From Bacteroidota bacterium (GTDB taxonomy: Bacteria > Bacteroidota > Bacteroidia > Bacteroidales > JAGONC01), in the NCBI GenBank assembly GCA_022711405.1, contig JAKLFC010000018.1, positions 1 through 64,000 on the forward strand: DNA of 64,000 nucleotides, written 5' to 3'. A model generated the notes under the pieces. It was not told the origin of the DNA. It searched no databases and worked only from the letters and a program-made list of their open reading frames with translations. Position numbers and translations under genes: made by a program. This document shows positions 7,328-16,591 of this stretch, piece by piece (within the stretch, counting starts at the first letter, position 1; the number at the start of each line of letters is the position of its first letter).

Positions 7328-8215
7328 ATGGAAGACACCCTTTTCACCGGCATTGCAGATATCCAGAAGTATGTGGCCGTGAGCCTGACTTCGTCTGAGG
7401 ATGTGATCCATCCTTACCTGAAGCAGGCCACCTCCAAATACCTGGTTCCCATCTTAGGTGAGGATACCATCGAGGCGTTCCGCCAGGTGGTCCACGGATC
7501 CTCATCGGGTGAGGAGCCGGAGCTGATGGATGCCATCTACCTGACCAAGGGAGCCGTGGCCCGCTTTGCCTATTATCTGGCTCTCTCCATGCTGAACGTG
7601 CACATCGGTGATGCAGGGATCATGGTGGCGTCCACCTCGAACCTGGCCCCGGCCTCAAAGCATCGCACCGATGAGCTGAAGGCTGATCTGTTGGTATCCG
7701 GATGGGATGCGGTCAATCTGCTGCTAAAGCACCTGGACCGCTACAAGGAAGAGCTTGGGGATCTGTTCACCGAAGAGCTCACGGCAATGTACTCGCTGTT
7801 TGTCACCAATGCCGATGAGTACCAACGCTTTGTGAACATCGAGCACTCTTTCTTAAGGTTCTACAACCTTCGCCAGGCGATCGAACGAGCCGAAATCCTG
7901 CACCTGATGCCGGTGCTTTCCCAGGAGCTCTATGGCGAGATAAAAGCCCAGCTGAGCCAGAACAATGTCTCAGAAGCAAACCAGCAGCTTTTGCTTCCCA
8001 TAAAGGCTTTTGTGTGCTATAAAAGTGCCCAGCAGGAGATCGATCCCAAATATGGTTCGTACGCTGATCATGCCCTGGCTTATATCAAGCGCTACCTGGA
8101 TGATCACCTTGAAGATTATCCTCTGTATGCCAACAGTTCGGTGTATGATGGCAGTAAAACATCTTATGCTGTTTTTGAAAACGATGATGAGCATGGCTTT
8201 TTTGTTTTTCAGTGA
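7328..8215 (+). CDS. DUF6712-like phage connector candidate
   Basis: This 295-aa, mostly helical, acidic protein starts MEDTLFTGIADIQKYVAVS. That opening and the KYLVPILGEDTIEAF segment resemble the DUF6712 family found next to portal genes in Bacteroidota prophages, where a head-tail connector role is plausible. It begins three bases after the portal-like gene. No catalytic motif is visible. The family name is recalled by pattern and not checked. Confidence 0.55.
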   Translation: MEDTLFTGIADIQKYVAVSLTSSEDVIHPYLKQATSKYLVPILGEDTIEAFRQVVHGSSSGEEPELMDAIYLTKGAVARFAYYLALSMLNVHIGDAGIMVASTSNLAPASKHRTDELKADLLVSGWDAVNLLLKHLDRYKEELGDLFTEELTAMYSLFVTNADEYQRFVNIEHSFLRFYNLRQAIERAEILHLMPVLSQELYGEIKAQLSQNNVSEANQQLLLPIKAFVCYKSAQQEIDPKYGSYADHALAYIKRYLDDHLEDYPLYANSSVYDGSKTSYAVFENDDEHGFFVFQ

Positions 8216-8486
8216 TCCCAACCTGCAGTATCTCTCTGAGATCCTCATATCGGCCATCATTTTCACGATGGTGGCCAATGCCGGAGTGCTGGTGGCTTTT
8301 TATTTCAATACCAAGTACCAGCTCCGCAAGCATGATAAGGACATCGAATGCCTGATGCAGGAACTCAAACAAAAAGCCGATACCATCTCCCTGGATGACT
8401 TAAAGCGCGATCTGAACCAGAAGTTTGCCTGCATTGACGACAAACTTAACAACATATACGACCATTTAATCAATCATAAATACTAA
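8193..8486 (+). CDS. Small membrane protein with coiled coil
   Basis: From the ATG at 8193, overlapping the previous gene by 23 bases, this encodes 97 aa. One transmembrane helix lies at about residues 13-36 (ILISAIIFTMVANAGVLVAF). A charged, probably coiled-coil tail follows (HDKDIECLMQELKQKADTI), then DKLNNIYDHL. The size and layout fit a holin or a spanin-like accessory membrane protein, but this is inferred only from topology and phage context. Confidence 0.6.
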   Translation: MAFLFFSDPNLQYLSEILISAIIFTMVANAGVLVAFYFNTKYQLRKHDKDIECLMQELKQKADTISLDDLKRDLNQKFACIDDKLNNIYDHLINHKY

Positions 8487-8490
8487 TACC

Positions 8491-8721
8491 ATGGAAGCAT
8501 TCTGGCAATTCATTACGAGCCATCTGGCCGAACTGATCTTTGGTTTCTTAGCTTTTGCAGAGATCATCGTTCGTCTCACTCCGACCAAGAAAGACGACTC
8601 GATCTTAAACTTTATCGTCACCATCATTGATGCCCTTTTCCCCAACCGCAAAAAGGATGGTGGCAAGTTTAAGCTGACCAGCCAAGCGAAAGAAAAGGAT
8701 AAGGCAAGGGATCTTTTCTAA
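8491..8721 (+). CDS. Small membrane protein
   Basis: This 76-aa protein has a hydrophobic helix at about residues 5-28 (LAELIFGFLAFAEIIV), a second weakly hydrophobic stretch (ILNFIVTIIDALF) and a Lys-rich tail. It begins four bases after the preceding membrane protein and may function with it. Holin-like is a reasonable guess but has no motif support. Confidence 0.6.
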   Translation: MEAFWQFITSHLAELIFGFLAFAEIIVRLTPTKKDDSILNFIVTIIDALFPNRKKDGGKFKLTSQAKEKDKARDLF

Positions 8722-8724
8722 GGG

Positions 8725-9555
8725 ATGAACATAACCATAGGGCAGGAATCTTATCGGATTCCTGATTCCTGGAATGCATTGTCCAGGGATCAGTACATTA
8801 TGCTTTGCCGCATGATTGAAACCTTAAAGGATCCACACACGGTCAAGGTCAGCTTCCTTTTCTTTCTGCTGGGGCTGACACCCCAGGAAGGCAAGCCGTC
8901 CGATGAGGGCTGCTACTTGTGGCAGGGGGACTGGTTGATTTTTCTGGATACAGAAACGATTGCCGAGATGACCGCAGGGGTGGATTTCCTGTTTACAAAC
9001 GATGAGGATTATCTGCTGCTGAATCCGCAAATCTCGGCCAATCATTTCCCCCGGATCACCGTTAGAAAAAAAATCCTGGTTGGCCCCTCGGATAAATTGA
9101 TGAACGTCCGCCTGAATGAATTCATTCATGCCGACAGCATGTACCATCAGTTCATCAAAACTTCCGACCCAATGGCACTGAATAAGTTACTTGCATGCCT
9201 CTGGCGAAGGAAAGATCCTCAAATCACGGAAGATTCTCCCTTGTACAGGGGAGATCTCCGGATTGCGTTTAACCCTTACACTCTTGAAAGCCAGGGCGGC
9301 ATCATGTCTTTCTTGAGTGAGCAGGTTAAATTGGGATGCTTTCTTTTCTACGCTGGCAGCCGGGGATTCATTGCCAGAAGGTTTCCCAACCTGTTTTCCG
9401 TGAAAACATCCTCCTACAGCCCGGATGCGTACATGTCCCTGTGCTATGATTTATGCAATGGAGATGTTTCAAAAATCAACCTGATCCTGGACAGCTACAT
9501 CTATGACGTGTTCATGTTCCTTGAAAATTCCATTGAAAACAAACATAAATCCTGA
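8725..9555 (+). CDS. Phage protein of unknown function
   Basis: This 276-aa soluble protein starts MNITIGQESYRIPDSWNALS. It is rich in helices and Cys/Phe, with no motif I recognise. Its position just before small tail-type genes and upstream of the tape measure suggests a tail assembly role, for example a chaperone. That is inferred from order only. It is tightly packed between its neighbours. Confidence 0.6.
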   Translation: MNITIGQESYRIPDSWNALSRDQYIMLCRMIETLKDPHTVKVSFLFFLLGLTPQEGKPSDEGCYLWQGDWLIFLDTETIAEMTAGVDFLFTNDEDYLLLNPQISANHFPRITVRKKILVGPSDKLMNVRLNEFIHADSMYHQFIKTSDPMALNKLLACLWRRKDPQITEDSPLYRGDLRIAFNPYTLESQGGIMSFLSEQVKLGCFLFYAGSRGFIARRFPNLFSVKTSSYSPDAYMSLCYDLCNGDVSKINLILDSYIYDVFMFLENSIENKHKS

Positions 9556-9563
9556 TAACGACC

Positions 9564-10061
9564 ATGTACGATCATGTAAACTATTTCCGCACGGTGGCTT
9601 CCACGCTCAAGGAGTTTGTTCATACACCCCATGAAACGGTCTTTCACCGGGTGCGCAGCATCGCTTCGCTGGAGGAATTTCTGTTCTCTCAGAAAATCAT
9701 TAAAAAAATACCCCATCTGCTTGTTATGGACCGGACGGATAGCCGTCTGCAGGACGCCTTATCCGACAATCGCCTGGCGAAATCCTTTTACAGTTTTTAT
9801 ATCGTTGCCCATGGCCCGATGGATGATTTCGATACGATTGAAACAGTAAATCAATCGGTGAAATCCATCCTACATAAAATCCTGTCAAAGATGATCCATG
9901 ACAAGCAGAACTATTTATTCGGCATGGAGCTGCTGGATGCGGATTCCATTGTGTATTCCTCCATAGGCCCCATAGGGGACAATTTCATCGGTGTTGAGTG
10001 CAGTTTCACTATTACCGAAAAAGTGCCCCTGGCATTTGACGTTTCCAACTGGAACATCTGA
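9564..10061 (+). CDS. Phage tail-completion candidate
   Basis: This 165-aa protein shares its last base with the next start (ATGG after the stop TGA), so translation is coupled. Its order between a connector-like block and the tape measure, and its C-terminal strands (FIGVECSFTITEKVPLAFDV), fit a tail terminator or completion protein. I see no diagnostic motif. Confidence 0.55.
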   Translation: MYDHVNYFRTVASTLKEFVHTPHETVFHRVRSIASLEEFLFSQKIIKKIPHLLVMDRTDSRLQDALSDNRLAKSFYSFYIVAHGPMDDFDTIETVNQSVKSILHKILSKMIHDKQNYLFGMELLDADSIVYSSIGPIGDNFIGVECSFTITEKVPLAFDVSNWNI

Positions 10062-10447
10062 TGGAAAACAGCGATCTGAAATTAACCGCTGAGGCCTGGG
10101 CGGACATTGTGATCAAGAATTGGCTCACAAAGATTGATCAGCTCAGGATCAACTATTCCTACCAGCTTTCCGACAGCTTCCTGCATCATATAGTTGCCAA
10201 TGCTGGTGGTGATCTTCAGCGCATTGAGTTTGCCTTTGCCTACTATGGCCGCATGGTAGACATGGGAGTAGGCAAGGGAGTTAAGATTGCTATGGTCAAG
10301 GAACGCCGCTTTGAAGGATTCAGAAGAAGGCCCAAGCCCTGGTATTCGGTGACTTTGTACTCCGAAGTCAAGAAGCTCCGGGAGATCCTTCAAAGGAAAT
10401 ATGCCCTGAAGACCACCACAACCACCGTGGAAATCCTTTCGCGGTAA
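10061..10447 (+). CDS. Small phage virion or tail protein
   Basis: This 128-aa protein has VDMGVGKGVKIAMVKERR and then RRRPKPWYSVTLYSEVKKL. The glycine-rich turn and basic KPWYS segment resemble small Bacteroidota prophage proteins encoded just before tape measures. The function is unproven. It overlaps the previous stop by one base. Confidence 0.55.
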   Translation: MENSDLKLTAEAWADIVIKNWLTKIDQLRINYSYQLSDSFLHHIVANAGGDLQRIEFAFAYYGRMVDMGVGKGVKIAMVKERRFEGFRRRPKPWYSVTLYSEVKKLREILQRKYALKTTTTTVEILSR

Positions 10448-10457
10448 GGATGGTTGG

Positions 10458-10498
10458 TGTCCTTTCATTTGAGGTGCCTTTTCTGAAATTTTGGCCTC
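10458..10498 (+). promoter_or_regulatory. Fixed-spacing motif before tape measure
   Basis: TGTCCTTT at 10458 and TGAAATTTTG at 10484 lie exactly 41 and 15 bases before the ATG at 10499. The same elements occur with identical spacing before the next gene (14568, 14594, ATG 14609). It could be a phage promoter or a translation signal. Confidence 0.4.
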
Positions 10499-13400
10499 AT
10501 GAGCGCTATCAATGAAACTGCCCGTGTCCGCGTGGAGCTTGACGGCCAGCAGGCCGGCCAGGCCCTGGAGAAGCTCAGGGAAAAGGCTGGCCAGCTTTCT
10601 CAGGAGCTGCATGAGCTTCGCAAGGCTAATGACCTGGTAGGTTATACCCAGAAGCAAAAGGAGCTCCGGGGAGTGGAAGCACAGATGCGTTCCTATCAGA
10701 AAGCCGTGGTGGACACCACCCAGGTGCTGCGCAACCTCAACGGTGCGAGTCTGAAGGATCTTCAGATGGCAAAACGGGAACTTACCGCCCAGATCCGATC
10801 CTTAAACCGTGCATCAGCCGACGAGTTGGCCTTGTACAAACAGAAACAGGCCAGCCTGAAGGCGGTCAATGCCGAAATCAGCCGTGTGAATTCCTCCATG
10901 TATGCCCAGCAGGGATTCTTAACGCGTGCTGCCGAAGGCTTCAACCGTTATTTTGGTATGATCTCCACCGTTACGGCAGCCCTGGCAGGACTGTACATGT
11001 CCATGCGCCAGATGCTGACCCTGTCCCGGGATTACGAAAAATCCCTGGATGGACTGTCTGCCGCAACAGGACTGGCAGGAGAAGACCTGGTATGGCTCTC
11101 GGAAGAAGCCAAGGTCATGTCCACCCAGATCGTGGAAGGCTCGGTGCGCATCACGCGCAGCGCTGCCGACATCCTGGAAGCCTACAAGCTGCTGGCCAGC
11201 GCCAAACCCGAACTGATGGAGGTCAAAGAAGATCTTGCCTCTGTTACAAAAGAGACCCTGATTTTGGCGGAAGCCTCCGAAATGGATCTGGAAAAGGCTG
11301 TCATGTCCATGACCACCATCATGAACCAGTACGGTGCCGGTGCGGATCAGGCCCGCAAATACATCAATGCGCTGGCTGCCGGCAGCAAGTACGGCGCTGC
11401 CTTCATCCCTCAGATTGCTGCTTCCCTGAAGGAGTTTGGTGTAAATGCTGCCACAGCCAACATCTCCGTGGAGCAATCCGTCGGGCTGATCGAAACCCTG
11501 GCAGAAAAAGGTCTGATGGAATCCCGGGCAGGGATCATGCTCCGCAACGTACTGAGCAAACTGGAACAGCAATCCGATGAGCTGCGCCCCTCGATCGTTG
11601 GGCTGGAAAAAGCCCTGGAGAACCTGGATGCACGCCATCTGTCGGTGGCAGAACGCGTAAAGATGTTCGGCGAGCGCAACCAGGTAGCTGCCGAGATCCT
11701 CACCCAGAACATCGATAAGGTTAAATATTACAGCCAGGTGGTCACCGGCACCAATGCCGCCATTGAGCAGGCTACCATCAATACGGACAATGCTTCTTCT
11801 GCCATTGAGCAGGCACGCAACCGTCTTAGTCTGATGGCCATGGATCTGGGACAGAAGATCCAGCCTTATGTAGCCAAATCCATCAATTCCTTTGCTAACC
11901 TGGTTAAAATCCTGGCTAACCTGCCTGAATTTTACCAGAAGAATAAAACCGCCATCCTTTCGCTTGCGGCTGCCACAATGGTGCTGTTGGGCAATAAGAT
12001 CAGGACGGCTGCCGTGATGGTCACCCAAAACCTGTTGCTCAGGGAAGGCATCGGACTGCGCCTGAAGGATGCCATTGCCCTGAAGGCTGCCATCCTTCAG
12101 GAGGAATACTTGGCCTTTGCCAAGGCAAAGGGAACCAGGGCAACCAACGTGGCTACCCTGGCCGCGTTTGCTTTTAACAAGGCATTAGCAGCCAATCCTA
12201 TCGGAGTGGTGGTCACAGCCATCACGGCACTGGTGGGTGCCATTAAGCTTTATGATACCTATAGTGCAGAGTCCATCCGGCTGGAAAAGGAAAAAGAGCA
12301 GGCTCTTTCCAGGGTGAAGGAGGCCAATGAAAAGCTTTCCCAGTCCTATGCCAGGCAGGCGGAAGCCATCGGAGAGTTCACCAAACTATCCATCGAGCAG
12401 AGGGGTGCACTGGTGGCCCAGGTGGACAAAACCCTTGAACTGGCTGAAGCGGAATTGATCCTGATGCAAACCCGGCGCCAGGCGATTGCCCAGGATAATT
12501 TCCGGCTGAATACCTGGCAGAAGTTTGTTTCGCTTCTCTTAGGTAGCAATGCAGCCATGTATGAAGCGGTTAAGTCCGTGGAGAATTCCACCCAGGCCAC
12601 CCAGGAGCTGGATACAGGGATCGAGGAGCTGATGGGAAAGATATCCCAGCTACGCGAGCAGAAACTCTCCCTGGATGATATTGTCAATGCGGAAACCAAT
12701 GCCGATGCCATCGCTACGGAAACGCTGGCCAATATCGAGGAGAAAATCCGCCTGTATCAGGTTGCCCTGAAAAATGCTGCGTACCAGAGTGAGGATTTTT
12801 ACCGCATTCTGGCAAAGATCAAGGATGCGGAAAAGATACAGGCGTCCCTGCAAATCGAAATACAGACCGAAACCGGGGAAAACACGGGTGGCCAGCAGGT
12901 TCAGCAAGCCATTGACCAGGTTCAGCAGGCCATTGATTCCTTTCACCAGCAGGCCTACCTCAATACGCTTTCGGCTAATGAGCGTGAACTGGAGGCTATC
13001 CGAGATAAGTACGACAAGTACATTGTCATGGCTGCGGATAACCACCGTCAGGTGCAGGAGCTAGAGGTGTTAAGGGATCAGGAACTGGAGCAGAAAGCCA
13101 ATGAACAGTCTGCGCAGTCACGGCAGCGTTATGAGGATTTGCTCGGAGAGAAAGATCAGTTTCTATCTGAGCTGCATCAGAAATCCATGGATGACCGCTC
13201 CCGTGAGCTGGCAGAGAACCAAAACCAGTGGAACGCCATCAAATCCCAGCTGGACATGTTCCACTCCCAGGGTGTGATCTCCGATGAGCAGTACTTCTCC
13301 ACGCTGATGAACGTCACCCGTCTGGGGCGGGAGGATCAGCGTAAAATAAACGCAGAGTACGATCAGAAGGAAATCCAGGCCAACCAGGCCAAGAACAAGG

Positions 13401-14563
13401 CCATCACCCAGGCCAACCAGGAAGCCCTGATGGGTACGCTGACGGTGTTCAGTAGTGTGCTTACGGGCATGCAGGGGCTCTTTGATGAACAGAGCGAGGA
13501 GTTTCGTGCCCTGGCCATCTTCCAGGCAACCCTTGACACATGGGCAGCAGCAGTGGCAGCCTATAAATCCACGGTGGAAATACCCATTGTCGGCACTGTG
13601 CTGGCCCCGATTGCAGCGGCAGCTGCCGTGGCATTCGGAATGGCAAAGGTGGCCAAGATATCCACTGCATCCTATCAAAAGGGGGGATATACCGGGGAAG
13701 GCTCCCGGGAAGAAGTAGCCGGTGTGGTTCACAAAAATGAGTATGTCGTGCCTTCTCACCTGATGGAAAATCCCATGGTGAAAGCCTACATCAAGGAGAT
13801 TGAATCCCTGAGAAGCATGAAAGGCTACATGGATGGCGGGTATGTTGAAGATGGCACATACGCCATCGCAGGATCCATGATCGGTGATCCACGGATCAAA
13901 CGCGCCCGCACCATCATGGAGTTGCTCACTGAACATCCCCTGGCAGCTGATGACACCATGCCAATGGATGCATACCTGGGCATGCAGCCATTGATAGAGG
14001 ATATGCAAAAAGACTTTGTTTCCGTCCGGCAGCTCATCCAGCAGCGGGATGAGCTTTTAAAAAGCCCTGGTTCCAATCCCGAGCTGCTGTACGACGAGTT
14101 CAGTGAGAAAATCTCAAGGGCAGAAGCCACCCAGATGCGCATAGAGCAAGTCATGCAAAAGCGTGACCGGCAGATCATCCAATCAATCCGGTACCTGTCG
14201 GAGCAATCCCTTGCAGGTGAGGCCGAAGGTTCCTTCATGCCCAGTGAGGGATTTTCCCGGCTCTCCACCCATACTTCTGTGCCGCTTGACCGCTCCATGG
14301 CCTATCAGATCAATAACAGTGAAATCCGTGGTATCAATGTGCCCTCGGCCAGGGATTCCCTTCATAGCTCACCGGTCACCCCGGTGGTTAACATTCCTGA
14401 ATTCCCGCCTTATCCCCAGCAGCAGACTCCTGCAGAACTTATGGACATGCTGGGCAAGCTGCTCAAGAAGCTGGATGATCCCATCCAGGCCCATGTGTCC
14501 TGGTGGGACATCAAAAAGAAAAACGATGACTTTGACCGGATTCGCAAAGCGGTCGGCGTGTAG
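10499..14563 (+). CDS. Phage tail tape measure protein
   Basis: This 1354-aa protein has a typical tape-measure layout. An N-terminal coiled coil (residues ~1-130, for example LREKAGQLSQELHELRKAND) is followed by a TP901-type region with KALSL/GLA-like helices around residues 180-450. Hydrophobic segments lie near 150 (MISTVTAALAGLYMSM), 485, 570 (NPIGVVVTAITALVGAIKLY) and ~1030. A long Gln/Glu-rich coiled coil follows, then a C-terminal stretch with Gly-Gly (YMDGGYVEDGTYAIAG). Its length would set tail length, so a long non-contractile or contractile tail is implied. It is the strongest phage marker here. Confidence 0.85.
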   Translation: MSAINETARVRVELDGQQAGQALEKLREKAGQLSQELHELRKANDLVGYTQKQKELRGVEAQMRSYQKAVVDTTQVLRNLNGASLKDLQMAKRELTAQIRSLNRASADELALYKQKQASLKAVNAEISRVNSSMYAQQGFLTRAAEGFNRYFGMISTVTAALAGLYMSMRQMLTLSRDYEKSLDGLSAATGLAGEDLVWLSEEAKVMSTQIVEGSVRITRSAADILEAYKLLASAKPELMEVKEDLASVTKETLILAEASEMDLEKAVMSMTTIMNQYGAGADQARKYINALAAGSKYGAAFIPQIAASLKEFGVNAATANISVEQSVGLIETLAEKGLMESRAGIMLRNVLSKLEQQSDELRPSIVGLEKALENLDARHLSVAERVKMFGERNQVAAEILTQNIDKVKYYSQVVTGTNAAIEQATINTDNASSAIEQARNRLSLMAMDLGQKIQPYVAKSINSFANLVKILANLPEFYQKNKTAILSLAAATMVLLGNKIRTAAVMVTQNLLLREGIGLRLKDAIALKAAILQEEYLAFAKAKGTRATNVATLAAFAFNKALAANPIGVVVTAITALVGAIKLYDTYSAESIRLEKEKEQALSRVKEANEKLSQSYARQAEAIGEFTKLSIEQRGALVAQVDKTLELAEAELILMQTRRQAIAQDNFRLNTWQKFVSLLLGSNAAMYEAVKSVENSTQATQELDTGIEELMGKISQLREQKLSLDDIVNAETNADAIATETLANIEEKIRLYQVALKNAAYQSEDFYRILAKIKDAEKIQASLQIEIQTETGENTGGQQVQQAIDQVQQAIDSFHQQAYLNTLSANERELEAIRDKYDKYIVMAADNHRQVQELEVLRDQELEQKANEQSAQSRQRYEDLLGEKDQFLSELHQKSMDDRSRELAENQNQWNAIKSQLDMFHSQGVISDEQYFSTLMNVTRLGREDQRKINAEYDQKEIQANQAKNKAITQANQEALMGTLTVFSSVLTGMQGLFDEQSEEFRALAIFQATLDTWAAAVAAYKSTVEIPIVGTVLAPIAAAAAVAFGMAKVAKISTASYQKGGYTGEGSREEVAGVVHKNEYVVPSHLMENPMVKAYIKEIESLRSMKGYMDGGYVEDGTYAIAGSMIGDPRIKRARTIMELLTEHPLAADDTMPMDAYLGMQPLIEDMQKDFVSVRQLIQQRDELLKSPGSNPELLYDEFSEKISRAEATQMRIEQVMQKRDRQIIQSIRYLSEQSLAGEAEGSFMPSEGFSRLSTHTSVPLDRSMAYQINNSEIRGINVPSARDSLHSSPVTPVVNIPEFPPYPQQQTPAELMDMLGKLLKKLDDPIQAHVSWWDIKKKNDDFDRIRKAVGV

Positions 14564-14567
14564 GAGA

Positions 14568-14608
14568 TGTCCTTTTTAATCTTTGCTTTTCGTTGAAGTT
14601 TTGCTCCC
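14568..14608 (+). promoter_or_regulatory. Second copy of fixed-spacing motif
   Basis: TGTCCTTT (14568) and TGAAGTTTTG (14594) lie 41 and 15 bases before ATG 14609, as before the tape measure gene. The bases in between are poorly conserved. Confidence 0.4.
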
Positions 14609-16228
14609 ATGATTACCATCTTAAAAACCCCACCGAAGGTTTCCTTTTGCAACAATCCGATTCTCTTTGGCGTGTCCACCAACAACATGTTTGCCAGCGA
14701 TGGGGTAACAGCTAAGATGGTGTTGCAGTTAACAGGGCCGGATGAAACCACCGGGCATGGCTTTACGCTTTCATTCAACGATCACACCCTGGGATTTACC
14801 CTGGCATCCTCACCCGATGAATCCGGTCTTCAGCTGATGGTTGCCTCAGGCGGGATCACCCTGCAGGAGTGGGGTAATCTGCTGGTTGAGGGACTTCGCA
14901 GCAACTACCATCTCGTGTCCAATTTTCACATTTCGGGAAGCTACCAGGGCAGCTATAAGATCACCCTGGAATCCATTGAGCCTTCAGCAGATTATTCACT
15001 GACGCTTTCTGACAGTACTGTCACAACGCTTTCAGTGGAATCCAACCGTCAGGGAGCAACACCGGTTGTGAGGGAGAATTTCAAGATCGTCGGCCGTGTT
15101 TACATTGTGAATACACCGGGTGAACTCACCTTTCTGGCAGAAGAGCAGATCACTCCGGATGCTGAGGGAAAAGCGCAATTTGATTTTGCCCAGTACCTGC
15201 TGGTGGAGATTGCAGACAGTAGCCGGTTTTTGTTTCCCCAGGTCATTTCGGATTTCATCTTTGACCGCTCCGATCAGATCAGGCGCTTTGTGGTGCAGTT
15301 CTGTGAAAGCTATACCGGCCTTTATCACCGGTTGCAGATCACCTGGTCCACCGATACCTATGTCACCGTTGGGGGCATTGATTTTGCCCAGATGGCAAAA
15401 TACATCCAGGAAGGATCCTCCTATTTTGATATGCTGCAATACAACAAGGATTTCCTTACATGGCGTCCCCAGAGCAAAAAGATCTGGATCCGCCAGCCGG
15501 AAATGCTGCACTTTCTCATATGGTACGATGACACTTCCTGGCTGGCCCAGCGGATCAGGATAACCTACAGCGATAACTCAACCTTTACTTTCACCCAATA
15601 TACTTATTCTCCTATCAATAAGTATGATATCGTTGAAGTGGTATGCACCTACGCCAAGCTGGATCTGATCTCTTTGCCCGAGTCCCAGGGTAAGACCATC
15701 CATAAATACGAAGTCTGGCTGGAAGATAATGGCGTGCAGGTTTCCCGCACCATGGAGTTCATCCTGGACCGAACGGTGTATCCCAACCAGCGCTTTTTCA
15801 TCTTTCGCAATTCCCTGGGTGGTTATGACAGCATCCGGTGCACCGGTGAAACCATCAAGCAGACCGACATTGCCCGTTTTACGGTGGAAAGGATCATCCC
15901 GGATTTCTCCGTGATGGATCCTCCCCGAAGACAACTGTTTGCCAGGGAAACCCAAAAATACTCAACCAATACCGGATTCATTACCAAGCTGGAATCCGAA
16001 TACTTAAGGGATTTCTTTCTTTCCAGTGAAATCTATGAATTCATTGAAAACCGCCTGTATCCTGTCATGGTGCTGTCCACATCCCTGAAAGTGCACAAGG
16101 ATAACGATTACCTGTACTACAGGGAGTTTGAATATGCCCGTGCCTACGAGGATGTGAACTATGCTCATGATGAAAACATCTATACATCGAAAAATTTCAA
16201 CCAGAGTTTTAACACAAGTTACCTCTAG
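14609..16228 (+). CDS. Phage tail or baseplate protein
   Basis: This 539-aa, strand-rich protein follows the tape measure, the usual place for distal-tail or baseplate proteins. It has repeated Thr/Ser-rich beta segments in its first 200 residues and WRPQSKKIWIRQPEMLHFLIW in the middle. I recognise no enzymatic motif. It probably forms part of the tail tip that holds the fibre encoded downstream. Confidence 0.6.
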   Translation: MITILKTPPKVSFCNNPILFGVSTNNMFASDGVTAKMVLQLTGPDETTGHGFTLSFNDHTLGFTLASSPDESGLQLMVASGGITLQEWGNLLVEGLRSNYHLVSNFHISGSYQGSYKITLESIEPSADYSLTLSDSTVTTLSVESNRQGATPVVRENFKIVGRVYIVNTPGELTFLAEEQITPDAEGKAQFDFAQYLLVEIADSSRFLFPQVISDFIFDRSDQIRRFVVQFCESYTGLYHRLQITWSTDTYVTVGGIDFAQMAKYIQEGSSYFDMLQYNKDFLTWRPQSKKIWIRQPEMLHFLIWYDDTSWLAQRIRITYSDNSTFTFTQYTYSPINKYDIVEVVCTYAKLDLISLPESQGKTIHKYEVWLEDNGVQVSRTMEFILDRTVYPNQRFFIFRNSLGGYDSIRCTGETIKQTDIARFTVERIIPDFSVMDPPRRQLFARETQKYSTNTGFITKLESEYLRDFFLSSEIYEFIENRLYPVMVLSTSLKVHKDNDYLYYREFEYARAYEDVNYAHDENIYTSKNFNQSFNTSYL

Positions 16229-16231
16229 ACG

Positions 16232-16591
16232 ATGGCCGTGAGATCATGGAACGAACTGAAATCCTATGTGCAGCAGTATTTCCTGGAAAACTATGATGAG
16301 GAGATCACTGCCGAGCAGCTGCGGGTGTTTCTGATTGACCTGATTGATTCGGTTTCCATGTACATCCAATCCAATGAGGGAACCATCCGCAAAGGCACGG
16401 TCAATGTGTTGACATCCGGCACCCAGGTGATCTTTGATGTGCCGTTTCCCGATACCAATTATGTGGTTATCGGAAACTGCTTTGCCTTGAATAACCTGGT
16501 TCTTCACTCGGAATATGATTTCACCACCACCGGTTTTAAAGTTAAATCTGCAATCAATGGGAGATATAAATATGTGGCATTTCCTTTCTAA
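16232..16591 (+). CDS. Small phage tail-associated protein
   Basis: This 119-aa protein has a helical N-terminus (SYVQQYFLENYDEEITAEQL) and a short beta C-terminus with NYVVIGNCFALNN. It starts four bases after the upstream gene and overlaps the fibre gene by 20 bases. A fibre-attachment or chaperone role is possible, but this rests on gene order only. Confidence 0.55.
   Translation: MAVRSWNELKSYVQQYFLENYDEEITAEQLRVFLIDLIDSVSMYIQSNEGTIRKGTVNVLTSGTQVIFDVPFPDTNYVVIGNCFALNNLVLHSEYDFTTTGFKVKSAINGRYKYVAFPF

Noticed and set aside
10919..12028. Long antisense frame (369 codons) opposite the tape measure gene
   Set aside because: It is a shadow of a GC-rich coding strand, has low-complexity composition without domains, and the + strand gene is clear.
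13163..14008. Antisense frame of 281 codons in the tape measure gene
   Set aside because: Cys/His-rich composition is typical of a reverse-strand shadow, and no start context or domain is present.
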